64,000 bases of DNA from contig OZ234493.1 in NCBI GenBank assembly GCA_965153455.1, forward strand, positions 15,986,213-16,050,212, read 5' to 3'. The stretch is from Sphagnum compactum (Eukaryota > Bryophyta > Sphagnopsida > Sphagnales). The notes under the pieces are model-generated. The model saw only the letters and a list, made by a program, of their open reading frames with translations. It was not told the origin of the DNA and did no database searches. Position 1 is the stretch's first letter. Each line of letters starts with the position of its first letter. The position numbers and the translations under genes were made by a program. Shown here piece after piece: positions 23,801-34,954 of the stretch.

Positions 23801-26800
23801 GATGAACTCAGGTAAGCATTTGGAGGTTCTGTTAGTAAAATGTATCAATAAAATTGACACCAATCTTGTTAAGGACTGTCCCTAAGGCAACTGTCTTGTT
23901 TGTGAAACTAATAGTTGCAGTTGCTGTATCTCAGATTCTGGGAGTTCTATTTTGAGAAATTGGAGAATGCCTCTGACAAGTAAGGATTCCCAATAGAACA
24001 CTTTCTGCATGATTCATCACTATTGTTTGCTAGCACATTCTCTGTGAAGTATCCTCTCTCTGCTCAGAGATCTTGTGAAGATACTTAAGATTTGAAGACC
24101 ACAGTTGAAGGGACTCATTAGTGGGCCAGTTGTAATTGTGCACAGCTGTGGTATATGATTGATTGGTATATTGTTTTCTGTTTCTATTGGATGATGGTAT
24201 CTACCAAAGCTTCTGTCATATCTTGTAATATTAATTCTCTGTGGCTGTTAAACAGAACTGGCAGCTATGCAGATATTGTTACTGAACAGCTTGTTGTCTT
24301 GGCCAAGCACATGGTAAGTTTCTTTGTCTTTGGTAACACATCTCATATCCAAATGAAGAATTCCTGATATTTTTGTAAGTGGTGGTTCACATCAACTGTG
24401 AAGATTCACCTGCTGTCTTCCCTGTTATATTAATGATCAACGTCCACCACTGAATCATTGGTGGAGGCACCTGACAAAGTTCGGTGCTGGGTTGTGTATA
24501 TGAAGGCTGGCTTGGGACTGCGAGATTCAAAGGCCTGGTTGATTCTGGAGTCCATTGCTCAAAAGAACAACCTTGGATTCAAGCAGCTGGTTAGTGCCTA
24601 GCTGCTTTCTGCTCTGACATTGCCTCTTCAGTAATGCTAGTAAATCTTGTCAGGTGTGCAATTTAGGGCATGTTGGAGAATATGTGCGTGTTCTCAAAAT
24701 AGCAGGTTGATTGGTAATGTGAGGGTCTAATACATGGTGGTGTACAGCAGTGTCAGTGAGCACATCCATAAATGGTGCATAGTTTGGAGCAGCTTGAAGC
24801 TGTTTATCAATCTTATGGAGGTTGTATCTTGTGAACTCTTGGTGATTGTGAATCCAACTGTGTTGTAACTGAAGACTCACATTGTGCATGTACTGGTGCA
24901 GATAAAGCTAAGAGGGTTATTATCTCTCATGAAGCAAGTAGGAGAGGGTTACTGGGGGCTTTTACCAGAGCAAGCTGTAGCAGTACACGCACAGCAGCAG
25001 CAGCAGCAGCTGGATCAGAGCAGAAGTGATGTAAATCACCAGCCATCATCAGAGGCAGCTGGCATTGGCCGGAGCTGGGTGCAGAGCATGTTCAGTCGAG
25101 ACCGTGCTGTACAGACTCACTCTGCTACAGCTGGTCGTCCACGTGGCAGTCAGTCTGTATTAGGTTTCTGACTAACCCATTTCCCTTCCTATACCACTGT
25201 CCACAATCATGCATCAAGCTAAGGCTGGTTGTTAGCTGTGTTTGTCCTCTATTGCACTTCCACTTCTTCCAGTGCCTTGGAAGTCAATGAATGCAGCTAT
25301 AACAACTCTAAATATTTGAGCACAAAGGTGCAGGAGTTCTGTTAGAGCCTTGTTCCAGCAGCTGCCTTCATTTGAGAGAAGCTATTTTCTTGGACATTGC
25401 ACTGTGCAGTCTTGTTTTGATATTCTGCCTCTTCATTCCTGCAAGTTTGTGGGGCTGATTGCAATGTGTTGACCACTGGGTCATCTCCATTTTTGCAGAT
25501 AGGAGTGAAAGCAGCAGAAACCTGCCAGCACCAAACTTGGAGCCAGCTTCAGGGGCTGGTTTGAAGCGTGGGTCATCTGGTGTACGTTTGTTGCGAGGTC
25601 ATAAAGCTTCAGTTACAGCCTTGCATGTGGGCACAAGAGCTGAGATGGGGGATCTGGCAAGTGATAGTGAAGATTCAGGCTTTTTTATCAGTGGTTCAGC
25701 AGACTGTACGGTATGTTTTCTACTTTACTGTTCTGCTGTTGTGCAGGACATATGAAGGCACTACCTGTCAAAATAGCAAGCACCTCATCTGCTTAAGGCT
25801 GGTATATTCTCCTTGTGCCATAATAATGGACAACCAAAGTTTTTTTCATTCTGCTTGAATGTATAGAATTTGGTGTATTGCCTTTCTCTGAATGGTGCAA
25901 TTGCCTATTGTGGTAGTTGAAGGTAAACTCCCACGTCTCCAGGTAAAGTTGCACAATTAAAAACTCTTGGTTCACATTGCAAAAACTGGAAAAATGGCAG
26001 GTCAAGATCTGGGATCCATCTATGCGTGGCTCTGAGCTGTGCGTGGCTACTTTGATAGGCCACACCAGGTATGCATTTTAATACTCTCACGCCTTGGCAT
26101 GCCTGGCCTCTGACCTGAATGGAAATCAAAAGTCCTTGATTTTGTTAAGTTGAAGATCCAAGCTTTGCCCATGTTGGCCATGTTAGGGCTTCATCCTCAG
26201 TTCTCTTTTCTTGTGTTGACTCCTTACACCTTTAGAGAGATCTCAGCACTGTTTTGCTATTATGTAATTGCATAAAATGTAGTTATAACTTTGTGGTCAC
26301 TTGTAAGAAGCATTACATTGCTTCAGTTTCTACAAAATGAATTCTGTTGAATGCACTTATTGTGAAGTTCAGTTTGTCAAAATCTGCAGATTTAGGTTCT
26401 CATTGTTCTTTCAATGCAGTTCATAGGGTCGAATCAAAGTGTGGCCCTCGTACGCCTTTTCTTTCTGCAACTTGGAAGTTTTAGAAAAAATCTCATAAAG
26501 CCCTAGTTCATAAATGAAGCCAGTTCTACTCCTCTCCCTTCTAAGTGGCTAAGCTGTGGAAAACACATCTTTAAGACTTTCTGTTGAAGCAAACCTCTGG
26601 AGGTTTGCTTAACAAAGTAAGAAATGCGTTGGGTGTTTATGCCTTTCGCATCTTGAATCTTCAAAGGATTCCTTCAATTGCTTCTTAATTACCAGTGGGG
26701 ATTTTTTGAAGCTCACTTTCTCTTCACAAGAGGCTTGGAAATTTGTTATTGCTCTCTCTTCTTCTCCTCTTTGCTTTTTTCCTTTCCTTTTTGTTTTGCC

Positions 26801-29741
26801 TCCTGTTTATGTTCCTGTTCCTTCTTGGTTTCCTTTGTAGTTTCAAGAACTTTCTATGTTTTGTTTAGCTAGCCAGCATCATGGCTGTCTTCATGTCAAA
26901 GCTGATCTTGTGACAGAAATGCAGTACCTTGGTTACCATCTGATATTGGCCTGCACCCTGGAGCTGAAAAACTCTTATGTGTGTTTTAATATGACCAAAA
27001 CAGGGCCATTCGTGCCATCAGTTCAGACCGTCGGCGAGTAGTATCTGGATCTGATGATCAGCGTGTACTAGTATGGGACAAGAGTACCAGACAACTGTTG
27101 GAAGAGTTAAAGGGCCATGAGGGCAAGGTATTTGATCATTACACCCTGATCCTGGATGTGTGATCTCAGCAAATGCATGATGGTGATGCAGAGTTGGTCT
27201 TGGGAAATTCTAACATTGCTGCTCTTTTCCGTGTTACAGGTAAGCTGTGTCAGAATGCTGTCGGGGGATCGTGTTCTAACTGCATCACATGATGGTAGCT
27301 TGAAGATGTGGGACATTCGCACAGACTCATGTGTGGCCACAGTGGGGAAAAGTACCAGTTCTGTGCTTTGCATGGATTATGATGACTCAAGTGGTGTTTT
27401 GGCTGCTGCTGGTGTAGATGGGTATGTCTTGTAATCTGAGACACAAAGGCATCAGGAGGTTCTTCAATAAGAGCGATAACAAGTCAATTTGACAGTAAAA
27501 CTCATTCACTGGGCTAAATGGATTCATCAAGTACTTCAGGGCTGAGAGAATTGTGGACCAAGTCTAATGGGCAGGTCATTGGTTTTCTTGATGTTGGAAT
27601 TTATAGGGTTGGGAATGTCTGGGACATTCGTGGAGGAAAGCAGATGCAGAGATTGGTGGGGCATACTAAGTGGATCAGGTGGGCCAGCTTTATCCAAGTC
27701 TAGAAATCGTCGTAGCTCAAATAATGAGATGAATTGGTCTGCTGAATGAAAATAGTTACTCTTCAAAGTTTCCTTTAAATGAAACCACATATTTGCTGAA
27801 CAAAGGAATTCTGCTACAAGCTTCAGCCTTTCAGAAATATGAATGATCAATTTATTAATCCTTAGTAGGGAGGTTTTCTAAGCCCCACTTTGTCCTCTAA
27901 ATTTCTTCCTCTCAAAGTCCCCCCCTCTTCTGTGTGTTTTCTTCCTCCCCACTAGTTTTCTGATTTCTTGCCTTCTTTGCTTTTCTGTTTCTCTTTGTTT
28001 TGTTGTTCCTCTGTCTTCTCAGGGGTTTTTGATTGTCTCTCGCTTTTATGTTTGGTGATTTAGCCAGCATCATGGCTGATTCTTCCCAGTACGGCCAGCC
28101 TTGTGACAGAAACTCAGTACATTGGTTAATGTTTGACATTAGCCTCTACACATTGCTGAGGACTGATGATGTTCAGTCCCTGTAGTATGGGAGGTGGTCA
28201 TAAGTGAATGCTATACATGTTGCTGTTTAGAGTCCATGAACATGTGTATGACTGTTGCTGTCATTCAAACTGCTCCCCAGTTCTGTTTTGTGGTCTTGTT
28301 TTCCCTATTTTCTTTAGGGTTGGGTTTCCTCTTTTTCATGCTTTCTGATTGATTGCTTTTGTATATTGTCAGCTCCGAAATATCCATAACTTTTTTATTG
28401 AGTCATCTCTCATTTCTTTTCAGGTCAACTTAAATTGTAAGTTATGAGAAATTCTCTGTACTTAAAAGAGATTTCACTTTCAAAGTGTTCTCTCATCTTT
28501 AGCTAGGTGCTTGTCAATCTGCTGATTCACCTTCCTTCTGAAGGACAATTCTTGTTCAAGCTGCTTCTAAAACTTACAAGGAGCTGATTGTATGTAGATA
28601 CATTGGAGGGTGCAGGTCATTGCGGATGGTTGGTGACATCATAGTGACTGGCAGTGATGACTGGACAGCACGTGTATGGTCTACGTCACGTGGATCATGT
28701 GATGCAGTGCTGGCAAGCCATGCTGGTGCTGTCACTAATGTTGAGTTCTGTGCGGCTGATTCTGGTATCATCACTGGTACAAGTCTGCATCCTCGATCTC
28801 TAGAGTTTTTTCCAACTCATCGTACTTCCAGCTGTATGGCTTAGATGTAATTCATGAAAACTCTGGTTCTGATCCACAGGCTCTGCGGATGGGTTGGTGC
28901 GCTTTTGGGAACGTGGCGAAGGTCTGTCACTCCTGTTTTCAACCCAGCTTTCTCTACCTTTAGGCTGTAGCATAACATGTCATACAAGGAAATGCCTAGT
29001 ATAGACCTATGTACCAACGACTTGTCTGTATGTTATCTTGAGAAAACACATGGTTGAGCATCTCCTAGTTTTGGTCCATCATGCCTTTGAATAGATGCAC
29101 TTGGCCTGCACTTATTTTCTAGAATTCTCCAAAAGAACATTGTCATGTGGAAGAGCTCTACTTTCTCATACATATACTTCGGTGGCTGACTGCTTGCTGA
29201 GCATCCTATGGTCTAGTTGATTGCCATTTTGACATTTCCTTCACTGTCAATTGTCATTTAATTGTTCTTTCCATGCAATGGGATGGTAAGCTCTTCACTT
29301 TCTGAACATGACATTCTTGTCAATGCAGGAGGTTTGTCCTGTGTAAGCAGTCTGGAAGGGGTTCATTTGGGAACTGTGCTAAGCATCAAAGCAGGGGAGC
29401 GCTTGCTGGCAGTAGGAGCAGCTGATAACTCAATGTCACTCTTTCATCGGTCAGAACAGCTCCAGGCTGGACGTGTGCCTCCTTGGAAATTGCTGCGCAC
29501 TCCACCTCGTGCTGCAGCAGTGGTAACATTTTTGCTTCCTTTCTCCTTGCACTCATTAGACCACTTTCTTATCCTACAAATTGTCTTCCATGAGAGTGGG
29601 AGAGGTGTCCCATGTCAGGACTGAGGCAGATGTGGGCTCATGCAGGTGAGATGTGTGGCTCCAGATGTGGAAAGAGGTCGGATTTGCAGTGGGGCCCGCA
29701 ATGGTTTGCTTCGTCTTTGGGAGCCTGTTCTGGATTATTAG
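17876..29741 (+). CDS. SCD1: DENN and WD40 repeat protein, SCD1 (STOMATAL CYTOKINESIS-DEFECTIVE 1) homologue
   Basis: In Arabidopsis SCD1 works with SCD2 in post-Golgi and clathrin-linked traffic during cytokinesis and polarised growth. Here 31 exons join in frame to 1199 aa (Arabidopsis about 1187). Exons: 17876-18049, 18266-18359, 18563-18764, 19145-19286, 19367-19467, 19649-19712, 20353-20466, 20680-20888, 21210-21264, 21629-21718, 21853-22048, 22140-22245, 22411-22459, 22587-22631, 22751-22826, 23318-23391, 23477-23527, 23654-23811, 23935-23979, 24256-24313, 24506-24589, 24902-25163, 25499-25710, 26001-26068, 27004-27127, 27240-27421, 27607-27678, 28616-28776, 28880-28921, 29329-29522, 29646-29741. 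The tripartite DENN module covers roughly residues 1-400 (YFVVCGLGPDLHAIDG, DKCICLVSH, APTPYLMGLHS). A helical linker follows (AERELMVLDIKVKLQ, a short Gln run, SWVQSMFSRD). About eight WD40 repeats fill residues 845-1199 (VKIWDPS, VLVWDK, LKMWDIR, ARVWS, VRFWE, LRLWEP). All junctions are GT-AG; no break is seen. Confidence 0.96.
20045..21470. repeat. ~90-bp dispersed repeat, three copies in SCD1 introns
   Basis: Copies at about 20045-20125 and 20187-20275 (both in intron 6) and 21384-21470 (intron 9) share ACTCATTCTTGT, a TTCATTTTGGTTTTACTG-like stretch, CTGACACAATAGTT and a CAAAGT..TGGAGTTTT ending. They are diverged and non-coding. The first two may be a local duplication; the third is 1.2 kb away. 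Confidence 0.65.
22960..23170. repeat. Dispersed intronic repeat, copy in SCD1 intron 15 (partner at 28225-28450)
   Basis: This stretch and one in SCD1 intron 27 (about 28225-28450) share, in the same order, CATGTGTGACTGTTG-like, GTTCAAAC, TGGGGTCTTGT/TGGTCTTGTTTTCCC, TTTAGTTTGACTTAAAT-like and GAAATTCTC segments. No coding frame or inverted ends are seen. It may be an old SINE or other small repeat. Confidence 0.5.
26780..26960. repeat. Dispersed intronic repeat shared by SCD1 and the mutase gene
   Basis: A T/C-rich lead followed by TAGCCAGCATCATGGCTG and TTGTGACAGAAA..CAGTAC occurs here (SCD1 intron 24) and at about 27950-28140 (intron 27). A diverged version lies at about 6300-6450 in intron 5 of the mutase gene (GCTAGCTAGCATCATTGCTG). 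Same orientation in three introns of two genes suggests a small retroelement. The ends are not defined. Confidence 0.55.
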
Positions 29742-30208
29742 CTTTGCTTTTGTGTGTGTTTTTGTGATAGGAGACCAACAGTATGTCTGCCTTCAGCGAG
29801 AAATTCCTATGTAGCATCTGCTCCAAAATCACTAGTTTCTAACCATGCACTATTTTTTCTCATTTTGATCCGGGGCTGAAATGGGACAGCATTCTCCAGG
29901 GACACTTCATAACCCAGAAGGTGAACCTCCCAGAAACTCCAGTTCCACCAATTTCTATCAATTTCAAATAGATAACAGTAGATAACCTCTGGTATAATAC
30001 CATAACCAACTGTGGGATTTAGTGTAACATAGAAGATCAGGATGCTTAGTCTAGTGATTCCATTTCAATGGTGTTGTATTCAAATGCTCTTTAGGTCCTC
30101 CAACATCTGTTTCACCTCTTAGTGCAATTGCGAAGTGAACATATAATGTGGCATAGAAACTTGAAAATCATGGAAGTCCTGGGAAGTTCCTTTTTTAATG
30201 GTTGCAAG

Positions 30209-30640
30209 CTATGGTTTTACATGTCCAAAAGTGGGAAGTGTGACAAAAGCTATGGTCACAGATTTTATTATTATTGTTTGTCCTAAGTGTTGAGCATCCT
30301 CTATCATTGAAACTAACACTCTAGAGGATACAAGAGCTGGTGGTGACAGGAAACCTCTTCTTATTGCATTTGTAATTGCCTCCATTTGGATTGTATGGTT
30401 GTGGCATCTGGATTTCTTACACGCTTTTTCATCTCTTTCATAAGAATATCCAATCATATCCTCTATTCGTAACATCGATGGTGCCCAAACGGTGAGGGAT
30501 TCCCTACAAAATTCTAATTTCCATAGATGTTTTGGAAATAGTAAGTCTACCAACCCACCAAAGAAGATCTTGCCACCCAATAAATAACCTCTGTTTCCCA
30601 AAGATACACATCTAATGTTTCTCAAGGAACCATAGCAACT
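30209..30640 (-). other. Orphan open frame, about 140 codons, unrecognised
   Basis: The minus-strand frame stays open for over 140 codons in DNA where stops are frequent. It contains ELSCYGSLRNIRCVSLGNRG, then LLFPKHLWKLEFC and AIRRGFLSPPALVSSRVLVS. It has no ATG near its upstream end (that end is a stop codon), no recognised domain and no obvious splice partners. It may be a relic of a coding exon or of a transposon protein, or chance. Confidence 0.3.
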
Positions 30641-30699
30641 TAGCTCTCTTTCAAAGCTGTCTTACATTGCTTTTCTGTGGTTCAGGAGTACCTGCTGCT

Positions 30700-31320
30700 A
30701 TTGAAGATCAAGAAAAGGATGTTAGTAAAAGCTATCCACATTTTAGTCTCCGAATGTCCTTTTCAACTCTCTGAACTCTCAATTTGTTGCACTCCTGGAA
30801 ACAGATTGACAAAATAGGTCAGTAGAGCAACGCATGTTTTAGTCTCCAATTCTTTCTTGTCAACTCTCTGAACTCTCAATTTGTTGCACTCCTGGAAACA
30901 GAATGACAAAATAGGTCAGTAGAGCTATGCATGTTTCAGTCTCCAATTCTTTCTTGTCAACTCTCTGAACTCTCAATTTGTTGCAATCCCAGTAGCTGAT
31001 TGAAGATGAGTAAAGCTATGCACATTTTCAGTTTCTGATTTTTTGGTGTCAAATCTCTGAACACTCAATTTTTTTGTGATTAGGAAACTCATTGACGATC
31101 ACAAAGAAATGTCAGTGAAAATTATGCCTATTTCTGCAGAAACCCATTGAAGATCAAGAAAAAACATCAGTAGAAAATGTGCACATTTTCTTAGTCTCCA
31201 ACAGAGTTTTCTCAAATCTCTAAACTATCAATTTGTTGTGATCCCGGAAACCCTTTGAAGACAAGAAAAAAAATGTCTTGTAAAACGATGCATGTTTCTC
31301 AATTTATTGTGATGTGGGAA
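30700..31320. repeat. ~97-bp degenerate tandem array downstream of SCD1
   Basis: AGTCTCC-type starts recur at 30744, 30841 and 30938 (97-bp period), then in more decayed form at 31030 and 31193. Units share TCAACTCTCTGAACTCTCAATTTGTTG and an AGATTGACAAAATAGGTCAG-type stretch. The first two full units are nearly identical; divergence rises to the right. Confidence 0.85.
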
Positions 31321-31588
31321 ATTTTAAGTAAATGCAATTATTTCAATTAGTAGTTGTGTGGTTCAGAATTTTAAAAATTAGATATTCATAATTGTTTTTT
31401 TCAAATAAAAGCAGATGATTAATTTCACGGGTATTTGTGAAAATGCCAAGTAATAGAATAAATAAATAAGCTAAAATATTAAAAACGACAAAATAAACTA
31501 ATTAGATAAATAAGCCAATGAAAAAATCACAACACGTAGGAAGTGGATTTTTGTGGAAGTTAAAACAAGTTAAAAATTCCACAGTCAT

Positions 31589-32342
31589 TTGAGACCAGGT
31601 CTCAAGTATAATAAGGACGGTCCGATGTAGAGGACGAACGCAAACGGACCGTAGGATCCGTTAAATCGGACGGAACGCGTCCACTTCTTTCCGTCCAAAA
31701 TTTGATTTTCAAATTGCGTGCCAAATTAAAAAACTTCTTCCCTCCAGAATATTTCATCCACGAAAACCATCCCACGCGATCGAAGACGCATTCTCATATC
31801 ATCCACGAAGGCCTTCTCAGTGGACTGGATAACTATCTTTGACAAGTAAGCCCTAATAGTATTCATCTACGAAGGATAGACTTCAAGTTAGTAATCTGAT
31901 GTCTTCTCTACTTTCGAGAGGCGCTGAGAATTCATCCATGAAGAGGAGTGTACAGCATTGTAATGTATCGTCGTCTTCGTCTCTTTGAAACTGGCCGTGC
32001 GGGTGCGAGGAATGAAGAAGAGGAAGAGCTCTGTGGTGATGGCGAATTGCTCTGTGCTTGCGCTTTGGATTTTTCCCCCTGGTTGTTTGGCGATGGATTT
32101 TGCCGTTCTTTGATCATTTAGATAGCTAAGTAATGCGTGCACTTTTTTAATATATATTTTTTCTTTTTTCGGGAGTGATTTTCTGTTTTTCGTGGCGTCT
32201 TGAATCCTCCTTTTAGTTCAGAATTCGTGTTGTCGAGAGGGGGGAGAGCGAGAGCTTTGGAGTTTTGGTGGTTTTTTTAATTGAATCGCTTGTGGATTAC
32301 AATGGTTTTGAGGTTTTCGAAAGTGCGTGCGTTGCTGAAGTG
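31589..32342. other. GC-richer segment with palindromes, possible gene 5' region
   Basis: A near-perfect palindrome TTGAGACC-A-GGTCTCAA lies at 31589-31605. It is followed by a segment rich in CGGACCG/CGGTCCG motifs (31615-31700), and then less AT-rich DNA leading to a short open frame at 32343. It looks like a promoter and leader of a lost gene, but no transcription signal is certain. Confidence 0.3.
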
Positions 32343-32890
32343 ATGAAGCGTCGCAGAGAAGGAAGCTGTGAATACAGTCGTCGCAATAATGAAGCGAGAA
32401 GATGCGGGAAGATGACAGAGTCCACCGTTACGTTCGTATCTAGCTCGGCGTCTGAAGCTTCCTCAGTGTCTGATGATATTCTTTGTCCTCCTCCGGGATG
32501 GAAACCTGAAAATTCTTCAGAGTTTGAAGCTTCCTCGGGACCTGATGGTATTCTTTGTCCTCCGCCATAAAGTTCTCAAGATTCTGCAGAGTTTCAAGCT
32601 TCCTTGGGATCTGATGATGTTCTTTGCCCTTCGCAATTGAGATCATCTCAGCAGCAGAGGAACCGCAACAGCCTTTGGAATTCACATCGCCCCTGCGTAG
32701 TAGTCAAGGATCCGCATCGCCCTGGCACGCAGTTAGCTGTGCCGAAGAAGGTTCAAAGCTCCAATTGGCCAAGTTTTGTACTTGTACTGATCTTCCAAAG
32801 CTTCTCGCAAAGCTTCAAGAACAGCAACTCGTGGAACTTGTATTCGGATTCCCTGACCCTGAGCATCAGAAAGCTCAATGATGTTTGGAC
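32343..32890 (+). pseudogene. Unrecognised Ser/Pro-rich coding relic with internal repeats
   Basis: From an ATG at 32343 the frame reads 75 codons including MKRRREGSCEYSRRNNEARR, then two copies of a motif of the form SDDILCPPPGW / PDGILCPPP, ending at a stop at 32568-32570. A third copy of the roughly 70-bp DNA unit follows after the stop (32570-32640). In another frame the segment continues open to a stop at 32879-32881, with TDLPKLLAKLQEQQLVELVF. Stop and frame change suggest a broken gene. The family is not recognised. It faces another broken Pro/Trp-rich segment on the opposite strand, so the two might be halves of one inverted gene. Confidence 0.35.
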
Positions 32891-32897
32891 TGAGTTT

Positions 32898-33884
32898 TTA
32901 CACATACCTCTCCAGTAGAAGGACCCAACTGCTCAACTGAGGTCCAAAAGGATTTCCCCCATGGGAACAGCTGATTGTTGTAATCTTGGGAGGTTTGGAG
33001 CCTGAGAAATATGAATCTGCTAGCAATTCAATCTCCTCCAAATCTTCCTTGCGTTCTTCACTCTCTTCAGCTACACGCTGATTGACATGCTCCCACATGG
33101 CATCTGAAATGCCACCAGGACGAGGTTTTCCTGCAAGTATCATGAGCTGCAGCTCTGCCATCTTTTCCTTCACAGCTTTGGCAAGATCTTGCTTCAGGGC
33201 ATCAGGAGACAATGGGTGCCCTAGATAGTTGAACATCTCGTTCATGAACTTTTGTACGGACTCGATGACAGGAGCAGGCTGGGTGCTCACCTTCTGGAAC
33301 CCGGGTGTCAACTTCCATGCAAATTCACGAACTGCAGTGCTCCAAGTACTTGAGATAGGTGTAAGGCTTGCCTCGAGCATTACATGGCAATGGAAGTGGC
33401 CATTGAAAGTTTACATTGTCTTTGAAAGCCCTTAGCAAGTCTTCCGCTCTTTGCCTGATCCGTTTCTTGACAATCTCCACACACCGCAGCTCCTCACTCC
33501 ATTGCTTACGCCACACCTTCTCCTCCCTGGATTCGTCTTGGAGGAGAATACACTGCTCACTTTCTTGGGAATTGAAGACGGCGCAGGCTGTGGAGCCGGC
33601 ATAGGAGGCATTATTCATGTCGTAGAAGCAGGCGCTACCCCCCACGGTGCTGGAACGATTCCCCAAGGTGCAGGAGGTCCTGATAACCACGGAGCATGAG
33701 ACCACTTCTGTGCAGAATGCCATGGCACAGGAGGCGATCCCCATGGTCCATTAGGAGCCGTTGCTTGCCATGGTGCAGGAGGGCAATGTGCACAAGGCCA
33801 AAACGGTACAGGAGACGATCCCCTCGCTTCAGGACGTCCTAGTCCCCATGGCTGTGCAATCAGTACAGAACATTCAAAAAGCAC
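32898..33884 (-). pseudogene. Unrecognised Pro/Trp-rich gene relic with two frame changes
   Basis: On the minus strand a Pro/Trp-rich segment (33884-33615; repeats of APWG/PPAPW type) is followed in another frame by a charged helix (EEKVWRKQWSEELRCVEIVK, then RIRQRAEDLLRAF). After a return to the first frame it reads VREFAWKLTPGFQKV, SVQKFMNEMFNYLGHPLSPD and LAKAVKEKMAELQLMILAG. The frames switch near 33610 and 33340 with no plausible introns there, so the gene is probably frameshifted. Codon use and composition look coding. No family is recognised. Confidence 0.45.
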
Positions 33885-34673
33885 ATATCACAGAGATTGT
33901 CAAGTGTATGCGGGCAGGCAAGTCATGAGGTGACAAGGACTTCTCAGAGGCTCACCTGATCTGGAAGCTTACATGAAGGGGCGACTTGCTGGTGAGGTTC
34001 TGGAGGAGATGGGTGAGAATGATGTTCTTTGAGAGTTGGATTGGGAACCTCTCTGCTCTTTGCATGCTCTCAATCTTTGGGACCAAACACACATATGCAG
34101 AAAATCAGCACTCAATTTGTAGATAGATATTGCAGTGTATTATGTAAACAGCAGGCAGGACATAATGTTTTCAAGCTTTTTCTTGCCATGGTGGAGAGTC
34201 CATGCCATGGAGATTGTTGTGTTTATTTCTGTTTTCTAGTGAATCAACAAAACTTACTGCTCTTGCACCACTCTAGTAGTACTCTTGCATTTTCAGGATT
34301 CACTGGTTCAAAATTGATGAACACCTGTTTGTAATCTGTCTTCTGTCTGCAGGGTGCATCATTACCTAAACCCTAAAACTTTGGGAACCCATCTCTCTGT
34401 TTCATAGGTGGAATTCCTGCAAAAGTTCCTGCAGTGTGTTGATCCTTCTAGCAGCGTCCTCAGCTCAAGCGCTTTTTTCTTTTTCTGGCACACATTTCAA
34501 GAACTTTGCAGTAATTCTAAACAGTAATCTCCTCTAAGACCGTAAACCTTAATCTCCTGTATAACCCTAAACCTTACTCTCTAGCAGAAGTAAGAGAAAA
34601 TTAACATTGCTCCTGGAGTGCTGTTATTTTTGGTGTTAGGGAGGAGATGAAGAAGCAAGCCTTCCATTGCCTT

Positions 34674-34949
34674 TCATACAAGCTCATGTCTGATTTGGAT
34701 ACCCATCGATTGTGCAGTCCCCATGATGGACTTGCACATCACCTCCAACATGTATTGACAATCAGGATCTGATTGCTTGATCTTAGCGATCTCATAAATG
34801 TGCTTGGGAGTCATGGTACTTGCAACCTTGTTGTCTATGTTCTTGTGGCTTGATTACAACCCTGTTGCTTTCTTCAAGAAGTAGGAAGCAAAGGGGGATT
34901 TCACAACGAAGTGAATAGAGTTGTCCTTGTCCTTATTGTCTTTGGTGCT
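34674..34949 (-). pseudogene. Mitochondrial ribosomal protein uL11 (RPL11) pseudogene, 3' part
   Basis: The minus-strand frame reads FVVKSPFASYFLKKATGL, a stop (TAA), then NKVASTMTPKHIYEIAKIKQ, SDPDCQYMLEVMCKSIMGTA and QSMGIQIRHELV before a natural-looking stop at 34674-34676. This is the C-terminal RNA-binding half of plant mitochondrial uL11; family members read roughly KKAAGI, VASTVTLKHVYEIAK, CKSI(I/M)GTA(N/Q)SMG. The in-frame TAA replaces the glycine-rich loop region and the N-terminal half is absent, so the copy is dead. No introns interrupt it, consistent with a retrocopy. Its 5' end meets the truncated LINE copy 2. Confidence 0.8.
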
Positions 34950-34954
34950 AGGGA

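Noticed and set aside
33451-33699. Plus-strand Gly/Ala-rich open frame
   Set aside because: It is complementary to the Pro/Trp-rich minus-strand relic, which has the more protein-like composition and longer continuity.
34674-34949. Functional mitochondrial uL11 gene
   Set aside because: There is an in-frame TAA, the N-terminal half is missing and no upstream exon or intron site restores it.
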